Positions 25,331 to 33,614 of a DNA stretch of 64,000 nt are shown in pieces. Within the stretch, counting starts at the first letter, position 1; each line of letters opens with the position of its first letter. The position numbers were made by a program, and so were the translations under genes. Where the stretch lies: positions 1,922,001-1,986,000 of the forward strand of contig NZ_CP094929.1 in the NCBI RefSeq assembly GCF_022869165.1, read 5' to 3'. The DNA is from Sphaerochaeta associata (GTDB taxonomy: Bacteria > Spirochaetota > Spirochaetia > Sphaerochaetales > Sphaerochaetaceae). Below the pieces are notes generated by a model. The model ran no database searches and had not been told where the DNA came from. It saw nothing but the letters and a program-made list of their open reading frames with translations.

Positions 25331-26023
25331 CTAGCGCTCCTTCTTGGTTCCACTGAATGCATACCCGAAGCCGCGTACCGTCTGAATCCACTCGACGGAG
25401 CCCAGCTTTGCGCGAAGGTTCTTCATATGGGTGTTGATCGTTCTGTCACTTCCATCGTGCGTGTAGCCAAGGCACTGGCCGAGCAGCCGCTCTCGTTTGA
25501 TGAGAACCGGTGCATTGAGTGCAAGATAGGAGAGCAGTTTCCACTCGAGGGCGGTCAAGGAGACCGGCAGCCGGTCAACCAGCACCTCATGCTTTTGCTC
25601 ATCGAGAACCAAGGTATGGCCATCCTTTTCCCACATTGAAGATGACTGTTTTTCTCCATGAGGCTGCTCGACTCTTCTGAGAATGGCTTGGACTCGCAGC
25701 ACCAGCTCCTTTGCAGAGAATGGCTTTATCACGTAGTCCTCGCCACCGAGTTCCAGACCGGTGATTCTATCGCTCTCAGACTCCCTGGCGGTGAGAAAAA
25801 GAAAGGGAATGGACGGGTCGTGCTGGTGTATCTGCTTGGCAAGCTCAAATCCGTTGCCGTCGCCGAGCATGACATCGAGAATGCAAAGCCGGGGATGTTT
25901 GAATGCAAGACTTTCCACGACACCTTTCACCCCCTCGAATTCGACAACTTGGAAGTCGGCCAATTCAAGGTAGACTTTGATGATTTGCCTGATGGAACTG
26001 TTGTCCTCAACTACATAAATCAT
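25331..26023 (-). CDS. OmpR/PhoB-family response regulator
   Basis: A 230-residue two-domain regulator. The receiver starts MIYVVEDN with the acidic pocket; the phospho-accepting Asp is in CILDVMLGDGNG, and the conserved Lys is in IKPFSAKEL. The C-terminal winged helix reads VSLTALEWKLLSYLA through DRTINTHMKNLRAKLG to VRGFGYAF. It is the partner of the sensor kinase that follows. The ATG at 26023 gives a normal N-terminus, but the ribosome site is weak (GAAGC), so the start is slightly uncertain. Confidence 0.88.
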   Translation of the reverse strand: MIYVVEDNSSIRQIIKVYLELADFQVVEFEGVKGVVESLAFKHPRLCILDVMLGDGNGFELAKQIHQHDPSIPFLFLTARESESDRITGLELGGEDYVIKPFSAKELVLRVQAILRRVEQPHGEKQSSSMWEKDGHTLVLDEQKHEVLVDRLPVSLTALEWKLLSYLALNAPVLIKRERLLGQCLGYTHDGSDRTINTHMKNLRAKLGSVEWIQTVRGFGYAFSGTKKER

Positions 26024-26093
26024 GCTTCGATGGTACAGCTGTCTGTATGCCAACTCAAGAGAGACAAGCGAATCTTTACCTATTCTCCACCGA

Positions 26094-26864
26094 TCATAGG
26101 GCAGTCCAGCCACCGTCTACGAGCAGCAGGCTGCCGGTAACCATGTCTGCATGGTCGCTTGCAAGATAGAGAACGGCCGAAGCAACGTCTTCAATGGTGG
26201 CGACCCTGCCGCGGGGAATCTTGGAAAGAACCGAATTGAGAAAAGCCGGATCATCCAAGCGCTCGGCCGTTCCTGGTGTATAGACAAACGTCGGGCCTAC
26301 GGCGTTGACCGTAACTCCCCTGCCCGACCACTCCACCGCCAATGTCTTGGTCAGCATGTTCAGTCCGCCTTTGGAAGCGCAATAGACTGCTTCATGCGGG
26401 ATGGCCACGACCGAGGCCTGGCTGGAGATGTTGACGATCCTGCCTTTTCCCTGCTTGAGCATCCGCTTCCCGGCTTCCTGGCAGCAAAAGAAGGTTCCCT
26501 TGAGATTGAGATCCATCATCCAATCCCAATCCTCTTCTGTTATGTCCTCGGCTGCAATGGGATTGCCCATTCCGGCATTGTTCACAAGAACATCGATCGA
26601 TCCCAGCTGTGCTTCAATGCGCTCAAAGCACGCTCGAATCGATTCAACCCGCCTGAGATCCAAGGCAAAGGTGTACGCCATTCCCCCGTTGCTCTCAATT
26701 GTCTCTTTCACCTCGGCCAGGGCTTGCGTGTCACGGGCGGCAAGGGCGACGACAGCGCCTTCGGCGGCGATTATCTGGGCCAAGCCCCTGCCGATGCCCT
26801 TGCTTGCTCCTGTGACAACTACCAGTTTCCCCTCAAGGTGGGAGCCGAATTTCTGTGTATCCAT
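26094..26864 (-). CDS. Short-chain dehydrogenase/reductase
   Basis: A 256-residue classical SDR. The cofactor loop is TGASKGIGRG (residues about 18-27), NNAG lies near 91, the catalytic Ser is in NISSQASVV, and Y-x3-K is YCASKGG. The tail GSLLLVDGGWTAL is typical. It resembles gluconate/2-dehydro-3-deoxygluconate-type dehydrogenases (IdnO/KduD), but the substrate is not fixed by sequence. The start at 26864 follows GGAGG; an ATG at 26876 overlaps that site and is rejected. It lies after the lyase gene and is probably the last gene of the sugar-acid operon led by dctP. Confidence 0.82.
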   Translation of the reverse strand: MDTQKFGSHLEGKLVVVTGASKGIGRGLAQIIAAEGAVVALAARDTQALAEVKETIESNGGMAYTFALDLRRVESIRACFERIEAQLGSIDVLVNNAGMGNPIAAEDITEEDWDWMMDLNLKGTFFCCQEAGKRMLKQGKGRIVNISSQASVVAIPHEAVYCASKGGLNMLTKTLAVEWSGRGVTVNAVGPTFVYTPGTAERLDDPAFLNSVLSKIPRGRVATIEDVASAVLYLASDHADMVTGSLLLVDGGWTAL

Positions 26865-26911
26865 ACGAGCCTCCATACTTCTACGCTACGATGGATACAC
26901 CGAATTTTCAA

Positions 26912-27790
26912 CTAAAGATATGCTTCAATGCGCGCTAATGCTCCCTCTATTCTCAGTCTGGCTCCGTGGTCGAGTTCCTTGAACGGCTTTCTGCATGGTC
27001 CGGAGGGAATGCCCAGATAGGTCATGCAATACTTGACCGCAGGGAAAATTCCCTCTTTCACCACAGATTCAATGAAGTTGTTCAAGAGATGCTGTTTTTG
27101 CTGGGCACCGCTGATGTTGGAACCCAAAAAATCCTCTCGGATCGCACCAAAGAGCGATGGACACACATTTACCGTTGTTCCGATGGTACTCTGTGCTCCT
27201 GCAGCGAGGCTGTAGAGGAAAATCTCATCGAAGCCGTTGAAGAGGATTTTCTTGGGAAAAGCCTGTCCCAAACGCTCAAGGTCGTACAGATTCATCGAGG
27301 TGTGCTTTACGCCGATGATCTTCTCATGCTGCATGACCGCACTATCCTTGGAGAAGGAGATGCCGGTGAATTGGGGTATGTTGTACACGATCACCCCAAG
27401 GTCCACGGCATTCACGACATCAAGGTAGTAGTTCTCCACCTCTTGCTGCGAATAGTGGTAATAAATTGGAGGAATGAGGGAGACAGCCTTCGCCCCCGCT
27501 TCCTGAGCATGGATTGAGAGATCAATCGCCTCACGAGTCCCCAAGGAGCCGCTGTGTACATAAAAAGGCACCTTGTCCCTGCACACCTCGCTGACAAGCG
27601 TGGCAATCTGCTTTCGCTCTTCCACACTCAAAAGCAACCCCTCGCCGGATGACCCGCAGCAATAGAAGCCCTCACTGCCATGGTCCATTTCATACTGCAC
27701 GAGGTTCTGCAAAGCAACGGCATCGATGCTCCGATCCTCTCTCATCGGCGTGATGAGTGCCGAAACAACCGAGGGTGTCGAATCTACCAT
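26912..27790 (-). CDS. DHDPS/NanA-family lyase (sugar-acid aldolase candidate)
   Basis: A 292-residue class I aldolase of the dihydrodipicolinate synthase/N-acetylneuraminate lyase family. GSSGEG, which binds the keto-acid carboxylate, occurs near residue 45. The catalytic Tyr is in VIVYNIPQFTG, and the Schiff-base Lys is in GVKHTSMN. With SDR enzymes on both sides and a TRAP importer upstream, cleavage of a 2-keto-3-deoxy sugar acid, or a NanA-like reaction, is more likely than lysine synthesis. Two starts are possible: 27790, with GGGGGA eight bases upstream (chosen), and 27799. Both overlap the preceding SDR stop, so translation is coupled. Confidence 0.83.
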   Translation of the reverse strand: MVDSTPSVVSALITPMREDRSIDAVALQNLVQYEMDHGSEGFYCCGSSGEGLLLSVEERKQIATLVSEVCRDKVPFYVHSGSLGTREAIDLSIHAQEAGAKAVSLIPPIYYHYSQQEVENYYLDVVNAVDLGVIVYNIPQFTGISFSKDSAVMQHEKIIGVKHTSMNLYDLERLGQAFPKKILFNGFDEIFLYSLAAGAQSTIGTTVNVCPSLFGAIREDFLGSNISGAQQKQHLLNNFIESVVKEGIFPAVKYCMTYLGIPSGPCRKPFKELDHGARLRIEGALARIEAYL

Positions 27791-28614
27791 GCTGTCCATC
27801 CCCCGTCGACCACCACATTGGAGCCGGTCATATAGGTCGAGGCATCGCTTGCCAAAAAGACGACAGCACCGTTGAAATCATCAGCCTTGGCCATTCGTCC
27901 CATCGGCATGCGCGCATGATAGTTCTTGTGGAAGTGCTCGTCCTGGGTTTCACGCCACACCCCCGATGGAGTAAGCGTGTTTACCCGGATGCCCTGCTTG
28001 GCCCAGTAGGTTGCACAATAGCGGGTCAGGTTGTAGATGCCGCTCTTTGCTGCACTGTAGGCAACCGGCTTGATGAAGGGTACACCGGTCATCTCTTTCT
28101 TGTACGCATAAATATCCTGCACCGGGCTGAGCATGCCGTAGATGGAGCCCACGTTTATGATCGATCCGCCCTTGCCGGCCCTGATCAAGCGAGCACCGAA
28201 GGCCTGGGTCATTAAAAACGTCCCGACAAGGTTGGTCTCGACCACTTCGCGGAAGACCTCCTCGGGGAAGGTTTCGAAGGGACCGGAAACCTCGGGAGGG
28301 GCGCTTGGCTGGGTGTCGATGCCGGCATTGTTGATCAGCACATCGAGTGTACCCCAACTTTTCTCAACGGCATCGAGTGCGGCGTTGATGGAAGCCTTGA
28401 TGGTGATATCGGCTTGGATCAAAAGGAGATTGTGGTGGTTTGCAAACTCTTTGGACAGTGCCTTCTCGGCTTTCTGCACGTCTGCCGATCGGGAGAAGAC
28501 AGCAACTTTTGCATCGCGACGGAGAAATTCCTTCACAAACTCAGCACCGATCTGGCCGAGGCCGCCGGTTATTACGACAATTTTTCCTGAGACATCAAAC
28601 AATGGGTCTTTCAT
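27784..28614 (-). CDS. Short-chain dehydrogenase/reductase (sugar-acid type)
   Basis: A 276-residue SDR. The cofactor loop is TGGLGQIGAEF at residues 16-26, NNAG is present, the catalytic Ser is in NVGSIYGML, and Y-x3-K is YSAAKSG. The loop DPLFDVSGKIVVITGG and the long insertion around the active site resemble fructuronate/mannonate-type SDR enzymes. It probably interconverts a hydroxy and a keto sugar acid before the lyase step. GGAAATATC precedes the ATG. It lies 24 bases downstream of dctM and overlaps the lyase gene. Confidence 0.82.
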   Translation of the reverse strand: MKDPLFDVSGKIVVITGGLGQIGAEFVKEFLRRDAKVAVFSRSADVQKAEKALSKEFANHHNLLLIQADITIKASINAALDAVEKSWGTLDVLINNAGIDTQPSAPPEVSGPFETFPEEVFREVVETNLVGTFLMTQAFGARLIRAGKGGSIINVGSIYGMLSPVQDIYAYKKEMTGVPFIKPVAYSAAKSGIYNLTRYCATYWAKQGIRVNTLTPSGVWRETQDEHFHKNYHARMPMGRMAKADDFNGAVVFLASDASTYMTGSNVVVDGGWTAW

Positions 28615-28638
28615 GATATTTCCTTAACGTATTAATTT

Positions 28639-29910
28639 TTATGCGTGTAGCAGCGTATTGGGGAGCCACGTAATTACAGACGGTATATACGTACAGATGA
28701 ACAGAACAACCACCAAGGGGATGATGAACGGCAGAATTGCCTTGTACATCCGGTTCAACGACATTTTTGATACATCTGCGATGATGAAGAGGCAGACGCC
28801 GAAAGGAGGAGTCACCTGGCCGATCATCAGGTTGAGAATCATGACCACCCCGAAGTGGACCAAGTCGATCTGCAGAGCCTTTACGATGGGAAGCAGGACC
28901 GGCAACATCAAGGTAAGGATCGCACCGGGTTCCATGAACATGCCCAAAACCAGCAGGAGAATGTTGATCACCAGGAGAATCAGATAGGGGTTGTCGCTGA
29001 TGCCGAGAATGAAATCAGCCATCTGGGCGGAAACGCCTTCCTTGATCAACACATAGCTGAACAACATGGAAGTACCGATGATGAACAGGGTGTTGGCACT
29101 GGTAATGGCACTTTCAAGCAGGCACTTCTTGAAGGATTTCCAATCGAGGGTGCGATAAACGAACAGTGCTATCACCAACGCATAGGCAACTGCAACACTG
29201 GAAGCTTCGGTTGGGGTGAACAGGCCGAATACAAACCCGCTGAGAATGATTAAAGGCGTGATAATCGACAATACAGATGCGAAAAACTGCTTGATCAATA
29301 GCCGCATATTGAATGGTGTACGTTCATATTTACGCTTCGCAGCGAAAAAGTAGACGAGTACCATCAAGGCGACAGCCATCAACAAACCAGGAATGACCCC
29401 TCCCATGAAGAGCTGCGATACGCTGACCGACGCCACCGAGCCGTAGATGATGAGAGGAATGGAAGGAGGAAAAATAGGGCCAATAACTGAAGAGGCGGCT
29501 GTGATACCGGCTGAGAACTCTTCATCATAGCCATTGCTGGTCATTGCTTGCATCTCAATGGTGCCAAGGCCTCCGGCATCTGCGGCGGCACTGCCGCTCA
29601 TGCCAGCAAAAATGAGGCTGGCGACGACGTTTGCATGACCCAGGCCGCCGGGGATCCAGCCGACCAAGCGTTTTGCGAAGTCAAAGATTTTCTCCGTTAT
29701 CTTGCCGGCATTCATCAGATTGCCTGCAAGAATGAAAAGAGGAATTGCTATAAGCAGAAAGGAGTCGATGCCGCTGACCATTTTCTGACCGATGACCATC
29801 AGCGGGTAGCCGAGGTTCAGACAGCCAAGAATAGCGCTTGCACCGATGGAAATGCTGATGGGCACTCCGATCAACAACAATACAACGAAACTTCCAAAGA
29901 ACAGAATCAT
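28639..29910 (-). CDS. dctM: TRAP transporter large permease, DctM
   Basis: A 423-residue membrane protein with about 12 predicted helices, the sodium-coupled transport subunit of a tripartite ATP-independent periplasmic system. Typical pieces are GVPISISIGASAILG, the segment FAGMSGSAAADAGGLGTIE, PPSIPLIIYG, and GQVTPPFGVCLF near the C-terminus. GGGAGGGAAG lies before the ATG, which overlaps the dctQ stop as ATGA. It works with the small permease and binding protein just upstream. Confidence 0.92.
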   Translation of the reverse strand: MILFFGSFVVLLLIGVPISISIGASAILGCLNLGYPLMVIGQKMVSGIDSFLLIAIPLFILAGNLMNAGKITEKIFDFAKRLVGWIPGGLGHANVVASLIFAGMSGSAAADAGGLGTIEMQAMTSNGYDEEFSAGITAASSVIGPIFPPSIPLIIYGSVASVSVSQLFMGGVIPGLLMAVALMVLVYFFAAKRKYERTPFNMRLLIKQFFASVLSIITPLIILSGFVFGLFTPTEASSVAVAYALVIALFVYRTLDWKSFKKCLLESAITSANTLFIIGTSMLFSYVLIKEGVSAQMADFILGISDNPYLILLVINILLLVLGMFMEPGAILTLMLPVLLPIVKALQIDLVHFGVVMILNLMIGQVTPPFGVCLFIIADVSKMSLNRMYKAILPFIIPLVVVLFICTYIPSVITWLPNTLLHA

Positions 29911-30392
29911 CGGCTTCCCTCCCCTCTTGCCTTCTCAATAAGGTCGTAGATTGATTTGATGCAGAGAAAACTCCCGGTAATGGCCATCGGGACATACTGC
30001 CAGAGTTTGGCAAAGGTCGGCATGGAGGAGTAATACTCGGTACTTACATACGGATACAAGCCGAAGAACGCAATCACCATGATGGTTCCCAAACAGGCAG
30101 CCACCACTTTATGGGCGACCCACAATAGGGTATGCAACCTGTCATGCGTCCTGACAAAGAACATATCCAGGCTAATCATCCGGTCTTGGTCATAGAGGAC
30201 GATGACCCCCAAAAAGGCCATCCATAGAAACATGAAGCCCGCCATCTCGGTCATACCCCGAAAGGATTTTCCCAAGAGATTGCGCAGCACCAGCTCATTG
30301 AGCATCAAAAGTACGATGCCTGAGACCAGGCACATGAGCAGCACCGAGACCAGGCGGACAAAGAGATCAAGCAGTTTTTTCACCAATTGCAT
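29907..30392 (-). CDS. dctQ: TRAP transporter small permease, DctQ
   Basis: A 161-residue protein with four membrane helices; GMTEMAGFMFLWMAFLG and YDQDRMISLDMFF carry the usual family pattern. It forms the membrane complex with DctM. GGAAGG stands 6 bases before the ATG. It follows dctP after 66 bases that contain the hairpin at 30418-30445. Confidence 0.9.
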   Translation of the reverse strand: MQLVKKLLDLFVRLVSVLLMCLVSGIVLLMLNELVLRNLLGKSFRGMTEMAGFMFLWMAFLGVIVLYDQDRMISLDMFFVRTHDRLHTLLWVAHKVVAACLGTIMVIAFFGLYPYVSTEYYSSMPTFAKLWQYVPMAITGSFLCIKSIYDLIEKARGEGSR

Positions 30393-30417
30393 GCACTACC
30401 TTCCTGTCATGTACAGA

Positions 30418-30445
30418 CAGAAGGGCGGAAAAGACCGCCCTTCTG
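30418..30445 (-). promoter_or_regulatory. Strong hairpin between dctP and dctQ
   Basis: CAGAAGGGCGG and CCGCCCTTCTG form a perfect 11-bp stem with a six-base loop. No T-run follows on the minus strand, so full termination is unlikely. It could protect the dctP message or attenuate readthrough, giving more binding protein than permease. Confidence 0.65.
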
Positions 30446-30458
30446 CAAAGAAATACCA

Positions 30459-31466
30459 TTATTTTGCGAGAATTGCATCAACGATTGCCTGGTCGTACCA
30501 AGCCTCGGAAGCATACTGCTTGTAATAGGAAGCGCCGCCGAGCTTGTTCTTGAAGCTCTGGATGTCCGGATTCTCGATGAACTGGACACCGGCCTTCTTC
30601 AGGGTTTCAGTTGCTGTCATGTTGTCTTCCTCGATGGTGTCGAAGGAGTACTTGGCTGCGGCAATGGCCTGTTCCTTGAGGATTTTCTGCTGATCGGCGG
30701 TTAGCTTGTCCCATGTTTTCTGGTTCATGGCCATGGTGCAGCCCATCCACATGTAGTTGATGAAGCTGTAGTGCTTGATATCGTCATACGTCGCATTGGC
30801 TACCAAGTGGTAGGTTGCGTTGTCTTGTGCTTCTGCAGTTCCGTTGGCCAGGGCGATTGCAAGTTCGTTGAGGGCCAGGGCGACAGGGGTTGAACCGAGT
30901 GCACTCCAGACATCGAGATACATCTTGCTGGTCGGGACGCGGATCTTCAAGCCTTTTACATCATCGACGCTCTTGACCGGGCGGTTGGTGGTTGCAATGT
31001 GGCGCATGCCGTTGTCGCCTTCGGAGAGGTAGACAAGCCCCGACTTCGGGAGGTCGGCGAAAATCTGCTCGCCGATTTGGCTGTTGACGATCTCATAGGC
31101 GTCCTGGGCGGAGTCGAAGAGGAACGGCAGGTCGAGGATCTTTGCCTTGTCGTAGAAACTGGTAAAGCCGCTGGTTCCTGCAAAGATGATGTCGATGGTT
31201 CCCATGCGGGTCGACTGCAGGGCTTCAGCATCGTTTCCAAGTTCACCGCTGTGGTGGGCGATCAGTTTGATGGAACCATTCGAGGCTGCTTCAACAAGCT
31301 CCTTGTATTTAAGAATGGTTTTAGTAGGGACTGAGTTTACGTTACCAGGCGAGTAGACGGTAAGTGTTACACTCTCTGCCTGGGAGCTTGCTTCCTTACC
31401 GCCTTGGGCAAAGGCCAATGTGAGACCGAGCATAAGTACGGCCATGACGAGCAACATTCGTTTCAT
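30459..31466 (-). CDS. dctP: TRAP transporter substrate-binding protein, DctP type
   Basis: A 335-residue secreted binding protein. The signal peptide MKRMLLVMAVLMLGLTLAFA is followed by QGGKEASS. Family segments include YSPGNVNSVPT, the central VDDVKGLKIRVPTS with the Arg that binds the ligand carboxylate, and WMGCTMAMNQKTWDKL. Context (SDR enzymes, lyase, FadR-type regulator) points to a sugar acid or similar carboxylate. The start at 31466 has GGAGG. Its promoter and a regulator palindrome lie directly upstream. Confidence 0.9.
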   Translation of the reverse strand: MKRMLLVMAVLMLGLTLAFAQGGKEASSQAESVTLTVYSPGNVNSVPTKTILKYKELVEAASNGSIKLIAHHSGELGNDAEALQSTRMGTIDIIFAGTSGFTSFYDKAKILDLPFLFDSAQDAYEIVNSQIGEQIFADLPKSGLVYLSEGDNGMRHIATTNRPVKSVDDVKGLKIRVPTSKMYLDVWSALGSTPVALALNELAIALANGTAEAQDNATYHLVANATYDDIKHYSFINYMWMGCTMAMNQKTWDKLTADQQKILKEQAIAAAKYSFDTIEEDNMTATETLKKAGVQFIENPDIQSFKNKLGGASYYKQYASEAWYDQAIVDAILAK

Positions 31467-31497
31467 AAGTAGAACCTCCAAAGTTTTGTACGATGCC

Positions 31498-31514
31498 AGA
31501 TTGTCAGACAATCT
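31498..31514. promoter_or_regulatory. GntR-type operator in the dctP leader
   Basis: AGATTGTC-A-GACAATCT is a perfect 17-base palindrome with the form expected of FadR-family operators (core TTGTC-N-GACAA). It lies between the dctP promoter and its start codon. The same core recurs at 31611-31621. Confidence 0.75.
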
Positions 31515-31530
31515 AGACCTTCCACTACTG

Positions 31531-31558
31531 AGTCTACCATGAAATACTTGGTTGTCAA
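31531..31558 (-). promoter_or_regulatory. dctPQM operon promoter
   Basis: On the minus strand TTGACA and TAGACT are 16 bases apart. The predicted start of transcription falls about ten bases before the palindrome at 31498-31514, so a bound regulator would block elongation or clearance. Confidence 0.6.
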
Positions 31559-31580
31559 CCGTAAATTTTCCACTATTTCT

Positions 31581-31609
31581 TTGACTCTGTCCCTTTTCCA
31601 TGCTAGTCT
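31581..31609 (+). promoter_or_regulatory. gntR promoter
   Basis: TTGACT, a 17-base spacer and TAGTCT are followed within two bases by the operator core at 31611. This leaves only about ten bases of leader before the ATG at 31627. Confidence 0.55.
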
Positions 31610-31610
31610 G

Positions 31611-31621
31611 TTGTCAGACAA
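31611..31621. promoter_or_regulatory. Second GntR-type operator, at the gntR promoter
   Basis: TTGTC-A-GACAA repeats the core of the 31498-31514 palindrome. It sits at the expected transcription start of gntR and suggests autoregulation. Confidence 0.7.
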
Positions 31622-31626
31622 ACATC

Positions 31627-32328
31627 ATGAAAGAGATAAAACGCATATCAGTCACCACCCAAGTCATCGACTCGATCCGTGAGTCGATTCTTCAGGGCAG
31701 CTATCCGGTGGGAACCAAGCTGCCTCCTGAGGTCAAGCTCTGCGAGATGCTCTCCGTCAGCCGCTCGACCGTTCGTGAAGCGATGCGCTCGCTTCAGGCC
31801 GAGGGCTATGTGGAGTTGATTTCCGGCAAGGGTGCGTTCGTGAAGGACAACCAAGGACACGACTACGACGCCATCCGCTCGTGGTTCATCGAAGTCGCCC
31901 CCACCCTCAAGGATACCACCGAGGTGCGTGAGGCGCTTGAAACCCTGCAGGTCCGCATGGCGATCAAGCGTGGAAGCAATGAAGAACTTGAGGTCCTGCA
32001 GCAAATCCACGAGCAGTTCATCGAAGAGAACAAGGTCAGCAACGTAACAGCCCTCGCCGAGCTCGATGAGCAATTCCATACCCAGATCTGCCGCATGGCG
32101 CACAATCCCCTGCTTCTGAAAATCAACCAACTGATGGCGATGGAGCTCAAGCGTTACCGGCTTATGTCGATTTCAGTAAAAACAAGCTCGGACAACACGA
32201 TTCGGGAGCACGAGTTGGTCATCAAGGCCATTGAAGAGCGGGACAACCAGAAAGCTGCAGCGTACATGCTCGCCCATCTTGGAAGCTCTCTTGCCGATAT
32301 CAACAAGGTTCTCGAAGGACAGAAGTAA
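31627..32328 (+). CDS. GntR-family regulator, FadR subfamily (FCD domain)
   Basis: A 233-residue repressor. The winged helix covers residues 1-70: ISVTTQVIDSIRESILQG, YPVGTKLPPE and SRSTVREAMRSLQAEGYV. The all-helical FCD effector domain follows, with its metal or ligand His/Asp residues around AELDEQFHTQICRMAHN and the late His in REHELVIKAIE. Such proteins commonly sense sugar acids. It is divergent from dctP, and both promoters carry the same palindrome, so it most likely controls the TRAP/SDR/lyase operon and itself. The ATG at 31627 has no clear ribosome site; with the predicted promoter the leader is very short. Confidence 0.85.
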   Translation: MKEIKRISVTTQVIDSIRESILQGSYPVGTKLPPEVKLCEMLSVSRSTVREAMRSLQAEGYVELISGKGAFVKDNQGHDYDAIRSWFIEVAPTLKDTTEVREALETLQVRMAIKRGSNEELEVLQQIHEQFIEENKVSNVTALAELDEQFHTQICRMAHNPLLLKINQLMAMELKRYRLMSISVKTSSDNTIREHELVIKAIEERDNQKAAAYMLAHLGSSLADINKVLEGQK

Positions 32329-32336
32329 AAACCTTG

Positions 32337-32365
32337 TTGACATCCTTCCCGTTTCCAAGCATAGT
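32337..32365 (+). promoter_or_regulatory. Promoter of the MFS gene
   Basis: TTGACA and CATAGT are separated by 17 bases, starting nine bases after the gntR stop. This places transcription start near 32372 and supports the MFS start at 32394. Confidence 0.55.
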
Positions 32366-32393
32366 CGGCTGTATGGGAACGGGAGAACCTGCC

Positions 32394-33614
32394 ATGCACA
32401 CAAAAAAGCCATCCATCTATTCAGGGGACAAGGGGGTGAAAACCTTCTTGGCCACGATTCTGTTTTCCGGCCTCGCCTACGGGTTTTATCGGGGAATCCA
32501 GGACAACTATCTAGCTGAAATCGTCCGGATTTCCGAGTTCGAGCGCGGCATAGTCGAATTCTTCCGCGAACTTCCCGGCCTTATGCTGGTATTCATCCTT
32601 GCATGGATGTACCGCTTGTCCGAAACCAAGGTATTCAAGATCGGAACGGCCATCATGCTCGGTGGTGTCTTGGGTCTGTTGCTGCTCGGTTCAAGCAAGG
32701 TTATCGTCATTCTCTTCATGGTGGTGTTCAGCACCGGCGAACACATGGTGATGCCCATCAAGAGCTCCATGTCCCTCTCCTATGCGAAAAGCGACAAGGG
32801 TGGAGCCAGTTTGGGGGTTACATCATCCATCAGCCATGGGGGCAACATCATCGGCTACATGCTGGTATCGCTGCTGTTTGTCGTACTGGCAAGCCTTGGC
32901 TATCAGCGCGACTCCCTTCTGGGCTTTCGCATCGTCTTTCTCATCGCCGCCATCCTGCTGCTGCTTTCCACCATGATCGCCTTGAGCATGAAGGATAAGG
33001 GCAAGCAGGTGAAACGCTCACGGCTGTACTATCACAAGAAATACAACAAGTTCTACATGCTTGAAATCTTCTACGGAGCCCGCAAGCAAATATTCTTGAC
33101 GTTTGCTCCCTACGCCCTCATTCTCTTCTATGGTGCAGACACATCGGTCATCGCCATGCTTTTGGCCGTCTGCGCAGTCTTCGGCATGCTCCTCAGTCCC
33201 GCCATCGGCGCATTGGTGGACAAGCTCGGCTACAAGAAAATCATGGTTGCCGACACCCTGATCCTGGTTGTGGTCTGCATCCTGTACGGCTATGCCCACC
33301 GCTTGTTTCCCATGCACATCGCCTTCATCGTGGTCTGCGTCAACTTTGTACTGGATTCGATCATCAGCTTGGCGAGCATGGCTACCAACGTGTACGTACG
33401 CGACCTGTCCACTAGCCGCGAGGAGCTTACCGCAACGCTGACAACCGGCATCTCCGTCAACCACCTGATCAGCGTCATGATCGCCTTGCTTGGCGGATAC
33501 ATCTGGAAAACCCTGGGCATCGAGGTGCTGTTCACCCTTTCGGCCGTACTGGGGGTGATCAACTCGATCTTTGCTGCAACCATCAAGAAGCCAGAGCAGA
33601 GAACCCTATATTAA
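32394..33614 (+). CDS. MFS transporter
   Basis: A 406-residue permease with about 12 helices. The first loop carries ISEFERGIVEFFRELPG, and a loop after helix 8 contains ALVDKLGYKKIM, a motif A copy. The substrate is unknown; proximity to the GntR regulator suggests a sugar acid or related product, but the gene has its own promoter. I start at 32394 (GGGAG nine bases upstream); in-frame ATGs at 32334 and 32373 lie in or before the promoter. Its last 32 bases overlap the convergent UbiA-family gene. Confidence 0.82.
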   Translation: MHTKKPSIYSGDKGVKTFLATILFSGLAYGFYRGIQDNYLAEIVRISEFERGIVEFFRELPGLMLVFILAWMYRLSETKVFKIGTAIMLGGVLGLLLLGSSKVIVILFMVVFSTGEHMVMPIKSSMSLSYAKSDKGGASLGVTSSISHGGNIIGYMLVSLLFVVLASLGYQRDSLLGFRIVFLIAAILLLLSTMIALSMKDKGKQVKRSRLYYHKKYNKFYMLEIFYGARKQIFLTFAPYALILFYGADTSVIAMLLAVCAVFGMLLSPAIGALVDKLGYKKIMVADTLILVVVCILYGYAHRLFPMHIAFIVVCVNFVLDSIISLASMATNVYVRDLSTSREELTATLTTGISVNHLISVMIALLGGYIWKTLGIEVLFTLSAVLGVINSIFAATIKKPEQRTLY

